DNA of 8,432 nt from Terriglobales bacterium (GTDB lineage Bacteria; Acidobacteriota; Terriglobia; Terriglobales; Acidobacteriaceae): positions 1-8,432 of the forward strand of contig JASHXK010000364.1 in NCBI GenBank assembly GCA_030043575.1. The letters are read 5' to 3'. The notes beneath the pieces were generated by a model. The model ran no database searches, was not told the DNA's origin, and saw only the letters and a list, made by a program, of their open reading frames with translations. Shown here piece by piece: positions 1-6,553 of the stretch; within the stretch, counting starts at the first letter, position 1, and each line of letters opens with the position of its first letter. A program made the translations under genes and the position numbers.

Positions 1-117
1 CTGTTGGATCAGGCGTTTTGCATCTTCTAGTGACAGCGGCGTCCCCGGACGAATGCATTCGCTTTTCAGCGACTTGTGCCAGCGTTCCAGTTTTCCGTCT
101 GAGGCAGGACATAAGCA
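1..117 (-). pseudogene. IS3-family transposase (OrfB/integrase core) C-terminal fragment, truncated
   Basis: Reading the minus strand leftward, codons from about 111 down to 1 give GKLERWHKSLKSECIRPG followed by TPLSLEDAKRLIQQ. This is the conserved end of the DDE integrase core of IS3-family transposases; the glutamate in KLERWH should be the third catalytic residue. The same frame meets a TGA at 144-142, and family resemblance stops near residue CPASDG (about 111), so the two catalytic aspartates and the N-terminus are missing. The fragment runs off the left edge, so its C-terminus is not visible. I read it as a decayed insertion-sequence remnant rather than an active gene. No terminal inverted repeat is visible on the gene-side flank. 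Confidence 0.72.
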
Positions 118-218
118 ACCCCGATATTCGATCTCGCCTAGTCATTAGTCGCCTCCTTGAACTAGCCGCACGAAGTATAGTCTGCTTCTGATCAATGTGA
201 GAGTATAAGTCGGTCGGT

Positions 219-1337
219 ATGCGACTTCCTGGCGCCATCGAAAGCTTCGTCTATCAATCAAAGCCGAGCCGCTTCATCGCAGTGGTTGTAGTACTGTCGC
301 TGGTGAAGACCGGACTTTGGTGCATGCCGAATCTTGAGACTTCCTGGGTGGTTTCGCTCAACCCATTTCGTAATCCATTCAGCGATCCTCTCGCGCATTA
401 CCTGGTGTGGAATTGGCTCAGCCCGTTTCTGGCGTGGCGGTTGAGAATACACAATGAACAATCGTTCTTATACTTTCATCTGCTGTTCTCGATCGCTTTC
501 ACGTGTATCTTCCTCGCCCTGATGTGGTCGCGACTGGAAGCGCGGGACGCGCGTACGGCGCTGGTTCTGTTTGCGGCCCTGCCGGTATCCACCACGGCAT
601 ACTTCTGGATCGGGACGGACTCAGTGAGCCTGGTACTCATGGCGCTGCTGCTGGTAGTCCGCAGACACGCCTGGCTGGCCCTGCCCATTGGCGTGCTGCT
701 GGGAATGCAGCATTTCGAGCACGGCCTGGTGGCTTTCGGGGCGCTGGTGCTGGCTTGGCTGGTATCGCGGATTATGAAGACCAGCAGCGAATACTCGCTG
801 GCTTGGGCAACAGCGGCACTGGCCGGAGTGATTCTAGGAAAAATCGTTCTCGTGATTCTGTTTCGCCATTATGGAATGCAGGTTAATTCCGGCCGGCTCT
901 ATCTGCTGCAGAACTACAGCCGACAGTGTGTCAGCGCGTTTTACTATCGCTGGCAATACATCGTGTGGTCGGTGTTTGGAGTGGGATGGATTGCCGTGGC
1001 CAAGTATAGCGAACAGGGAAAAGCTGCGGTTCCCTTCCTGATTGTTCTGGCAGCGCTTATGTTTTTGCTGCCGTTGGTGCAAGACGAGACGCGCGTGCTG
1101 GCGATCGTTAGTTTCCCGCTGGTGGCCGCGTATCTGCTGCTGAACGCCAGCTTTCTACAGTCACTGAGCGGACGGCTCGTTGCCGCCATCTTCGCGCTTT
1201 GGGTGGTGATTCCTTATCCCTGGGTATGGCGCGGCGTACCGCGGGTCTCCGTCTTTCCCTATGACGTGGCTTACATCCTGCATCGTCTCTTCGGATGGGT
1301 TCATGTGCCGGCAAATCAGTATTTGTGGCCTTTCTGA
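219..1337 (+). CDS. Polytopic inner-membrane protein of unknown function
   Basis: The product has 372 residues and is dominated by hydrophobic segments. I count roughly 10 to 12 candidate membrane helices, for example residues about 17-36, 82-103, 112-130, 149-165, 193-216, 244-262, 270-288, 293-312 and 317-337. There is no signal peptide distinct from the first helix and no soluble domain. The string QDETRVL between the two helices around 270-312, together with the many-helix layout, recalls GT-C type glycosyltransferases and related uncharacterised membrane proteins, but I see no diagnostic motif and assign no function. The ATG at 219 has only a weak purine-rich stretch upstream (GAGAG near 200). 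A -10-like TATAGT lies at 176-181 without a good -35 at normal spacing. It converges on the hydrogenase operon with a 53-bp gap, so it is probably an independent transcript next to a transposase remnant. Confidence 0.72.
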   Translation: MRLPGAIESFVYQSKPSRFIAVVVVLSLVKTGLWCMPNLETSWVVSLNPFRNPFSDPLAHYLVWNWLSPFLAWRLRIHNEQSFLYFHLLFSIAFTCIFLALMWSRLEARDARTALVLFAALPVSTTAYFWIGTDSVSLVLMALLLVVRRHAWLALPIGVLLGMQHFEHGLVAFGALVLAWLVSRIMKTSSEYSLAWATAALAGVILGKIVLVILFRHYGMQVNSGRLYLLQNYSRQCVSAFYYRWQYIVWSVFGVGWIAVAKYSEQGKAAVPFLIVLAALMFLLPLVQDETRVLAIVSFPLVAAYLLLNASFLQSLSGRLVAAIFALWVVIPYPWVWRGVPRVSVFPYDVAYILHRLFGWVHVPANQYLWPF

Positions 1338-1367
1338 GCACAAGGGGCGCTGAGGATTTCACCAGTG

Positions 1368-1381
1368 TTCGGCCGACCGAA
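1368..1381. other. Short inverted repeat between convergent genes
   Basis: TTCGG (1368-1372) and CCGAA (1377-1381) form a 5-bp stem with a 4-base loop in the 53-bp gap between the membrane-protein gene and hybD. Convergent genes often share a terminator here, but there is no T-run on either strand, so this is at best a weak candidate. Confidence 0.2.
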
Positions 1382-1390
1382 GATCGAGAA

Positions 1391-1930
1391 TTAGCGAGGG
1401 GATGCGGCGGGAGGGCTCCACCATGAGGTCAACGGCAAAGGCTCGCCGCGCCGACCAACTTCTGCGCCATACTTGCGCAGTACGTCGGCGATCAATTCCA
1501 GAGCCTGCGGCATGGCAGCTGACGTCTGCGGACCGAGTTCGGGATTCACGTCGAAGCTGTTGCCCACAACCCCGATGAGCAGGACTTCAGGTGGGCAAAC
1601 GCCCGCGGTTTCTGCGGTGGACAGAGTTTCCTGCAGGCAGGGCTGATGGGCGCTCAATCGCACATTGGGGAGATACGCGCGCAGCCGTTCGCGATCGAAG
1701 GTGAGGATTTCCCCCGGCTCTCCGCCAGAAGACAGCGCGTCGAGGATGATGAGAACATCGCGGCCGGCGAGGTAATCGACGAAGTCGAGACCGGGCGTGC
1801 CCAGGTCGAGCAGCTCGACATCATTGGGGATCTCGTACTCCGCCTGCAACCGCGCGATGGCGTGCGGACCGAAGCCGTCGTCCTGCAGGAGGACGTTGCC
1901 GACGCCGGCGATTAGGATTCGCGGAATCAT
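1391..1930 (-). CDS. hybD: [NiFe] hydrogenase large-subunit maturation endopeptidase (HybD/HyaD family, peptidase M52)
   Basis: The 179-residue protein should cleave the C-terminal tail of the hydrogenase large subunit once nickel has been inserted, acting in the cytoplasm. It opens with the family signature GVGNVLLQDDGFG (residues 9-21). The nickel-sensing residues align with E16, D62 and H93 of E. coli HybD as D18, D64 (in IILDA) and H95 (in SAHQ), so the usual Glu is an Asp here. I chose the ATG at 1930-1928 because homology begins at MIPRILIAGVGN, AAGG lies just upstream, and the start overlaps the hybC stop as ATGA, which suggests translational coupling. Longer upstream readings in this frame run through hybC and are not credible. 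The protein is slightly longer than the 164-residue E. coli HybD because of a proline-rich C-terminal tail. It is the last operon gene in the window. Confidence 0.93.
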   Translation of the reverse strand: MIPRILIAGVGNVLLQDDGFGPHAIARLQAEYEIPNDVELLDLGTPGLDFVDYLAGRDVLIILDALSSGGEPGEILTFDRERLRAYLPNVRLSAHQPCLQETLSTAETAGVCPPEVLLIGVVGNSFDVNPELGPQTSAAMPQALELIADVLRKYGAEVGRRGEPLPLTSWWSPPAASPR

Positions 1931-3627
1931 AATACCTTCACCGTTGCGATCGGTTTGCCGGAGGGATCGAAGGTGTGGCACGCGCAAGCCATGCAGGGAT
2001 CGAAGGAGTGCACGGTGCGCAGGACTTCGAGCGGCTTCTCGGGATCGGCGATGGGATTTCCCAACAGCGACATCTCGTAGGGACCGGGCTGGCCGCGATT
2101 GTCGCGCGGGCTGGCGTTCCACGTGGTCGGCACCACGGCCTGATAGTTCGACAGCCGGCCGTCACGCACGACCACCCAGTGCGACAGCGTGCCACGCGGA
2201 GCTTCATGCGTGCCCACGCCCTCGATCTCGCCGTCGGGAAACTTGGGCGGATTGTAGATGGCGGTGTCGCCGCGGCTGATGTTGGCGACCAGATATTCCC
2301 AGTGTTTGCCAGCCAGCTCGGAGAGCATCGCGCAACGGATCGCGCGTGCCACATGCCGGCCCATGGTGGACTGCAGATCGTTGACCGTCACCTTGCGCTT
2401 GCTGATGGCGGAGATCTTTGCCAGCGCGAGATCTGTCCACTTCTTTGTCAGCGGATGACCCTGAGCGTAGCCAACGAGGACTTGCGCGAGCGGGCCGACT
2501 TGCATCGGACGGCCATCATAGCGCGGCGCCTTTACCCACGAATACTTGCCGTTCTCTTCGAAGTCGGTGTACTGCGGCTGCGTCTCACCCTGCCAGGGAT
2601 GCTGCGGCTCGTTGCCCTTGTACCAGGCGTGGGTCAGGTCTTCGGTCACGGCGTGACGAAAATCAGTATCGGCAGCGGTGTAGAAAGGATGCGCGCCGTA
2701 GATATTGCCATCGAGGATGACGCCACCGGGAAGATCGAAGGCCGAAGCTTGCGCATCCAGCGGCAGATCGGGAACGGCGAGATAGTTGTGCACGCCGCCG
2801 CCGTAGGTCATCCACTCGGGATAAAGCGCGGCAATCGCGCAAGCGTCGTTGAAGTAGACCTGCTGCACGAACGGAATGACCTCATCCATCAGCGACTTGA
2901 TGGTGTAGAGGCGATCCATGTTGAGCGTGGCCAGGCTGTCGAGGTTGATGGCGTTCATCACACCGCCGACGGCGAGGTTCTGGATGTGCGGCGTCTTGCC
3001 GCCGAGAATTCCCACCACCTGCAACGCTTTGCGCTGATACTCGAGCGCCTGCAGGTAATGCGAGAAGGCGATGAGATTCACGTCCGGCGGAAGATGCATC
3101 GCCGGATGTCCCCAATATCCGCTGGCGAACATGCCTAGCTGGCCACTGGACGCGAGGGCCGTCACGCGGCCTTGCGCGGCGGCAAGCTGCTTGTCGGAGT
3201 TGTCGGGCCAATCGGAGAGGCTTTCGGCCAGCGCGGACGCGGTCTTGGGATTGGCACGCGGGATTGTCAGGATGTCGACCCAATCCAGCGCCGAGAGCTG
3301 ATAGAAGTGCACCACGTGATCGTGCAGTGCATGATTGATGAGAATCAGGTTGCGGATGAACTGCGCGTTGGGTGGGATCTGCAGGCGCAGCGCGTCTTCG
3401 ACGGCGCGCACGCTGGCCATCGCGTGAACTGTGGTGCAGACGCCGCAAAAGCGCTGGGTAAACAGCCAGGCTTCGCGCGGGTCGCGCCCCAGAACAATGT
3501 TCTCGATACCGCGCCACATCGTGCAGCTCGCCCATGCTTTCGAGACGCTGCCGCCATCTACCTCCACGTCCACCCGGAGATGGCCCTCAATCCGCGTAAC
3601 TGGGTCTATGTTGATTCGTGTCGCCAT
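1927..3627 (-). CDS. hybC: [NiFe] hydrogenase large (catalytic) subunit, group 1c HybC type
   Basis: This 566-residue subunit carries the NiFe(CN)2CO active site that splits or forms H2; E. coli HybC has 567. Residues 8-16 read DPVTRIEGH, with E14 the likely proton-relay glutamate. The L1 motif RFCGVCTTVH supplies C61 and C64. The L2 motif DPCMACACH supplies C545 and C548. After H551 comes a 15-residue tail ending in ATVKVL, as in the HybC precursor, which HybD should remove. C550 in L2 is a Val in E. coli HybC. The protein follows HybC closely throughout, for example HDHVVHFYQLSALDWVDI and KTPHIQNLAVGGV. I chose the ATG at 3627 because it matches the HybC N-terminus; a GTG at 3633 would add two residues. 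The start lies 41 bp inside hybB, and the 3' end overlaps hybD by 4 bp. Without a signal of its own, it should be exported with HybO. Confidence 0.97.
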   Translation of the reverse strand: MATRINIDPVTRIEGHLRVDVEVDGGSVSKAWASCTMWRGIENIVLGRDPREAWLFTQRFCGVCTTVHAMASVRAVEDALRLQIPPNAQFIRNLILINHALHDHVVHFYQLSALDWVDILTIPRANPKTASALAESLSDWPDNSDKQLAAAQGRVTALASSGQLGMFASGYWGHPAMHLPPDVNLIAFSHYLQALEYQRKALQVVGILGGKTPHIQNLAVGGVMNAINLDSLATLNMDRLYTIKSLMDEVIPFVQQVYFNDACAIAALYPEWMTYGGGVHNYLAVPDLPLDAQASAFDLPGGVILDGNIYGAHPFYTAADTDFRHAVTEDLTHAWYKGNEPQHPWQGETQPQYTDFEENGKYSWVKAPRYDGRPMQVGPLAQVLVGYAQGHPLTKKWTDLALAKISAISKRKVTVNDLQSTMGRHVARAIRCAMLSELAGKHWEYLVANISRGDTAIYNPPKFPDGEIEGVGTHEAPRGTLSHWVVVRDGRLSNYQAVVPTTWNASPRDNRGQPGPYEMSLLGNPIADPEKPLEVLRTVHSFDPCMACACHTFDPSGKPIATVKVL

Positions 3628-4891
3628 AACCACTCATTTGTATGTAGGGATAAATTTGCTTGTAGTAATTTTCCAGGTCGTACCACTGCTCCACCGGCGC
3701 CGGCAAAATCGGCAGGCGTTTGACGGCGAGCAAAAACAAAATGATGCACGTCGAAATGAACCCGAGAGAGATGAGAATTTCGATGACCGACGGCGTGTAG
3801 TAAGTCAGGTCCCAGGGCCGGTAAGCGAAGGTCGTCGGATCGAAACGATAAGCCATGCCGCCCAGCACGATGAAGACGCAGGCGGAGAACAGGTGATAGT
3901 GGCTCTCGCGATATTTCTTCTGCCGCAGGAAAAGAACCGGCACGAGAACGAGCAAGATCTCGTCCCAGAACAAGAAGCTGCGAAAACCGGAGTTGAACAT
4001 CAGCAGGAACTTGCCGCGAACGATGATGTCGATGATCCGCACCACGACCCACGGGATAATCAGCACCGACATGAGCTGCACCAGCTCATCGAGGATCGAC
4101 TGATCCAGCGGACGTTTCCACGCCAGACAGCACAGCATCACTGCGCCGATGGTGGTCGCGACGCCGATGAACGCCGCAGCCCAGACATAGAGCAGGGGGA
4201 GCAAGGGCGTTTGCCACAGCGGATAGACCTGATTGCCAACCAGCAGCATCAGGCCGCCCAATGCCGACTGGTGAAGAATCGGCAGCGTGTAGGCCAGCGC
4301 AACTACGAATGGATATGTTTTGCGGATGACCGGGATGAGCCAGATGACGAGCCCGCGAATTGGCGGGAAGAAGTAATACCATTGCTCGAGAACCGGCGGC
4401 GTGTTTTCCAGGAACAGCGGGAACATGCAATAAAGCGGCATGCACCACAAGACTTCCCACATGGGAGAGATGGTGTTCCAGCGAAAGACCGAGAGCAGGT
4501 TATAGACGTTCCACGGACGCGAGACGTCAACGGCGATCGCCAGCAGGCCGGTGAAGTAAATCAGGAAGCTGATGAGCAGCGTCACGCGCATGACCGCATG
4601 CAGCTTGCGCTTATGGAAGATCCAGGCGGCAATACCGATGGGAAAGCTGCCCGAGCCCAGCGCGGTCAGCGTCATCACGTTGAAGGTCTTCCAAATCCCC
4701 CAGGGATAACCGTCGCTCAAGCCGGTGGCGGCGCCCAGGCCGAAAACTTGCCGGTAAATAATAAGGATGTAGCCGACGATGGCGATTCCCGCTAAGAAGA
4801 GAAGGTTCTTGGTAACGACAGGGACGCCGAAGATGGGGACGCCTCGTTGCCAGCGTACTACGCTAAGATCGGACTGAGATTGAGTGGACAT
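3587..4891 (-). CDS. hybB: Hydrogenase integral membrane subunit HybB (NrfD/PsrC family)
   Basis: The 434-residue protein is a multi-pass membrane subunit with about ten predicted helices. It matches HybB in order and in landmarks: the VFGLG segment after the first helix, DGYPWGIWKTFN (about residues 59-70), LPILHQSALGGLMLL, a long C-terminal hydrophobic run and the VKRLPILPAPVEQW tail. In the family this subunit has no haem and links the HybOCA module to the quinone pool, with E. coli HybB implicated in energy coupling. It is longer than E. coli HybB (392), partly through an extra C-terminal stretch that overlaps hybC. The start at 4891-4889 is preceded by an A/T-rich string and then CGTTGTC repeats with no Shine-Dalgarno match in the 20 bases upstream, unlike hybO, hybA and hybD. 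The cassette at about 4897-5648 separates it from hybA. Confidence 0.94.
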   Translation of the reverse strand: MSTQSQSDLSVVRWQRGVPIFGVPVVTKNLLFLAGIAIVGYILIIYRQVFGLGAATGLSDGYPWGIWKTFNVMTLTALGSGSFPIGIAAWIFHKRKLHAVMRVTLLISFLIYFTGLLAIAVDVSRPWNVYNLLSVFRWNTISPMWEVLWCMPLYCMFPLFLENTPPVLEQWYYFFPPIRGLVIWLIPVIRKTYPFVVALAYTLPILHQSALGGLMLLVGNQVYPLWQTPLLPLLYVWAAAFIGVATTIGAVMLCCLAWKRPLDQSILDELVQLMSVLIIPWVVVRIIDIIVRGKFLLMFNSGFRSFLFWDEILLVLVPVLFLRQKKYRESHYHLFSACVFIVLGGMAYRFDPTTFAYRPWDLTYYTPSVIEILISLGFISTCIILFLLAVKRLPILPAPVEQWYDLENYYKQIYPYIQMSGYGDTNQHRPSYAD

Positions 4892-4896
4892 AAAAT

Positions 4897-4963
4897 CGTT
4901 GTCGTTTCGGAAAAAGCGTTGTCGGTTTTCGGAAGCGTTGTCAGTTGTCAGCCGTCGGTTGTC
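4897..4963. repeat. Left CGTTGTC repeat array (cassette edge next to hybB)
   Basis: On the plus strand CGTTGTC occurs at 4897-4903, 4917-4923 and 4936-4942, spaced 20 and 19 bases. GTTGTC follows at 4944-4949 and 4958-4963. The segments between the first copies also share CGGAA (4908-4912 and 4930-4934), so the real unit is about 19-20 bp: CGTTGTC, 4-6 bases, CGGAA. The array reads inward and mirrors the array at 5565-5648. Positions 4935-4949 are a perfect inverted copy of 5572-5586. The stop codon of the four-helix-bundle gene (4948-4950) lies inside it, and its outer edge is 5 bases from the hybB start. Confidence 0.85.
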
Positions 4964-5349
4964 GGTAAACTCGCTTTCCGATGAGGCACTGACTGCTTGA
5001 GTGAAGCGATAAGTGCGTTCAGCAACCGTCCTATGTTTCTACATTCGGTCAGCAGGCCGTCTCGATTTGCCGGTTCGACATATCCGAGTTTTGCCGCGAT
5101 CACGATTTGTGTTTCCAGTTCGTAGAGCGATCCGCGCGCGTGCCCCAGAAATTGGTGAAACTCTCCGCGAGTAATACGTCCTTGACCTTCCGCGATATTG
5201 CTCGGAATTGAGACGGCACAACGTCGCAATTGGCTCTTCAACCCAAACATTTCTTCCTGCGGCATCTTCGCCGTGACCGAATAAATCTGCCCGACCAATT
5301 CAATTGCCTGTTGCCACGCCCGAAGATCCTGATATCGATTGGCTTGCAT
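4948..5349 (-). CDS. Four-helix-bundle protein, S23/IVS (23S rRNA intervening-sequence) family
   Basis: The 133-residue soluble, largely helical protein shows the family core clearly: YQDLRAWQQAIELV (6-19), FGLKSQLRRCAVSIPSNIAEG (about 35-55), GEFHQFLGHARGSLYELETQ (about 62-81), then AAKLGYVE. Members were first noted in intervening sequences of 23S rRNA genes; most are stand-alone chromosomal genes without a settled function, and related proteins (Avd) serve in diversity-generating retroelements. No reverse transcriptase or variable repeat is visible here. The start is the ATG at 5349-5347 with a GGAG about 9 bases upstream. The C-terminus (HRKASLPTTDG) lacks family resemblance and is translated from the repeat array, where the stop lies. 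It sits co-oriented between hybA and hybB, a position that is not part of known hyb operons, inside a repeat-bounded block. A role in hydrogenase biogenesis is possible but unsupported. Confidence 0.88.
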   Translation of the reverse strand: MQANRYQDLRAWQQAIELVGQIYSVTAKMPQEEMFGLKSQLRRCAVSIPSNIAEGQGRITRGEFHQFLGHARGSLYELETQIVIAAKLGYVEPANRDGLLTECRNIGRLLNALIASLKQSVPHRKASLPTTDG

Positions 5350-5352
5350 CTG

Positions 5353-5512
5353 TCGCCGCTCCGCGGCTCCGATCTAACTGCACTCGGGCCTTACATCCCG
5401 GGCTGGTCTCATCGCGCCGCTGCGCGGCCCGGCAGCTTTCATCCTCTCGCATGGCGCAGGGGCTAAAGCCCATTTCTTTCTTGTGCCTACTCGGCACGAC
5501 TAAAGTCGTGCC
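5353..5512. repeat. Mosaic of REP-like palindromes upstream of the four-helix-bundle gene
   Basis: This non-coding stretch contains several short palindromes: GCCGC/GCGGC at 5353-5365, a GC-rich run GCGCCGCTGCGCGGC near 5414-5428, GGGCT-AA-AGCCC at 5460-5471, and a perfect 9-bp stem GGCACGACT/AGTCGTGCC at 5493-5512 with only AA between the arms. GTGCC at 5483-5487 can pair alternatively with 5493-5497. None is followed by a T-run, so they do not look like terminators. I recall similar paired palindromes dispersed through Acidobacteriota genomes, but that is memory, not a search. Confidence 0.65.
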
Positions 5513-5564
5513 CTGATACGAACCATGTCCCTACACAACTGTCGTCTTCAGGCTGTCCCTAACT

Positions 5565-5648
5565 GACAACCGACAACTGACAACGCCCCTCCGGCTTGTG
5601 ACAACGCGTTTCCGCTTCTTGACAACGCCTTTCAGATTTGCGGCAACA
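5565..5648. repeat. Right CGTTGTC repeat array (cassette edge next to hybA), inverted relative to the left array
   Basis: On the plus strand GACAAC appears at 5565-5570 and 5572-5577, then GACAACG at 5579-5585, 5600-5606 and 5621-5627, exactly 21 bases apart. Seen on the minus strand these are CGTTGTC units followed by six bases and CGGAA or CGGAG, as in the left array. One further degenerate unit in register (TGTTGCC, six bases, CTGAA on the minus strand, starting at 5648) lies over the last codons and stop of hybA. Positions 5572-5586 are an exact inverted copy of 4935-4949. Confidence 0.85.
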
Positions 5649-6552
5649 AGCCCGTCTTCTTGTGTTCTTCGTTCATTTCCTTGTCGTGCTCGCGGAAGTT
5701 TTGCTTCAGAAATCCGACGATCACGCCATAAATTCCGATGGGCAGGATGAATCCCTTCATCACGCGCTCCTGGAAACGAAGCCAGCGGCTGGGATGTTCG
5801 TCGGCGCTAAGCTTGGGCAGTCCGAGCTTGTCAAAGTTCACAGCCGACAGATAGAGCACCTGCGTCCCGCCGCCTTCCACCTCACCATAGACGCGGTTGT
5901 CGAAGTACTTGCCGGGCGACTTCTCAATACGGCGATGCGCCTCGCGCAGCAGGAGGTCGCGACGGCCGAAGATCACGGCCTTCTTCGGACATACAAAGGT
6001 GCAGGCCGGTTCCTGGCCGCGGGCCAGACGTTCCTTGCAGAATTCGCACTTGATGATCTTGGCGTTGAAGGCGTCCCAATCGAACTTGGGCGTCTCAAAC
6101 GGACAGGCAAGCTGACAGTAGCGGCATCCGATGCACTTGTCGGAGTCCCAGGAGACGACGCCGGTAACCTTGTCTTTGGACAACGCGTGGAAGGGGCAGG
6201 CTGCGCCGCAGAATGGATCGACACAATGCATGCACTGCCGCTTGACGAACGAATACGGCCCGCTCTCACCGGGCGCCGGCGTGTAGAGCTTGATGATGTT
6301 CTTGGTAAACGAATTGAGATCGACCGGCGACTGATGCAGCGGATCAAGACGGGTATCGGGGGAGAGGCCATTGGCATTGGCGCAGGCCACGACGCACGAC
6401 TTGCAACCGACACAGAGCGTCGCGTCATACAACATGCCTACAGCGTCTCGCGGCGCAACCGGCTCCTCTTCGGCGACGGCTGTGCCGGTGAGCGCGGCCG
6501 AGGCTCCGCCTACGACTCCGATCTTCAGCAGCTGGCGGCGAGATAGTGACAT
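5632..6552 (-). CDS. hybA: Hydrogenase ferredoxin-like electron-transfer subunit HybA
   Basis: The 306-residue protein should carry four [4Fe-4S] clusters and pass electrons between the HybO/HybC dimer and HybB. A twin-arginine signal (SRRQLLK, residues 4-10, then a hydrophobic stretch and AVAEEE) sends it across the membrane folded. Cysteines come in four groups: 47/50/53/57, 107/110/115/119, 140/143/146/150 and 169/172/184/188. A hydrophobic segment at about 267-282 should anchor it near the C-terminus, as in E. coli HybA (328 residues). I chose the ATG at 6552 over one at 6588 because it puts the Tat motif at the N-terminus, lies one base after the hybO stop, and has GGGAG about 7 bases upstream. 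The last codons and stop overlap a degenerate copy of the repeat that bounds the downstream cassette. Confidence 0.95.
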   Translation of the reverse strand: MSLSRRQLLKIGVVGGASAALTGTAVAEEEPVAPRDAVGMLYDATLCVGCKSCVVACANANGLSPDTRLDPLHQSPVDLNSFTKNIIKLYTPAPGESGPYSFVKRQCMHCVDPFCGAACPFHALSKDKVTGVVSWDSDKCIGCRYCQLACPFETPKFDWDAFNAKIIKCEFCKERLARGQEPACTFVCPKKAVIFGRRDLLLREAHRRIEKSPGKYFDNRVYGEVEGGGTQVLYLSAVNFDKLGLPKLSADEHPSRWLRFQERVMKGFILPIGIYGVIVGFLKQNFREHDKEMNEEHKKTGLLPQI

Positions 6553-6553
6553 G

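Noticed and set aside
1..145. Minus-strand open frame from the ATG at 145 with a strong AGGAGG upstream
   Set aside because: The transposase resemblance lies in a different frame over the same bases and the translation (MTRRDRISG...) looks random; the good ribosome binding site is kept only as a curiosity.
1975..3138. 387-codon open frame on the plus strand opposite hybC
   Set aside because: It is a mirror of the GC-rich large-subunit gene with no independent evidence; the frame opposite hybA at 5638-6546 is rejected for the same reason.
3431..4795. 454-codon open frame on the plus strand opposite hybB and hybC
   Set aside because: It is antisense to two clearly homologous hydrogenase genes, and its charged, low-complexity translation is the expected mirror of membrane-protein codons.
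4897..5648. CRISPR array or diversity-generating retroelement around the four-helix-bundle gene
   Set aside because: The repeats are heptamers with short similar linkers rather than repeats with unique spacers, and no Cas, reverse transcriptase or variable/template repeat pair is present.
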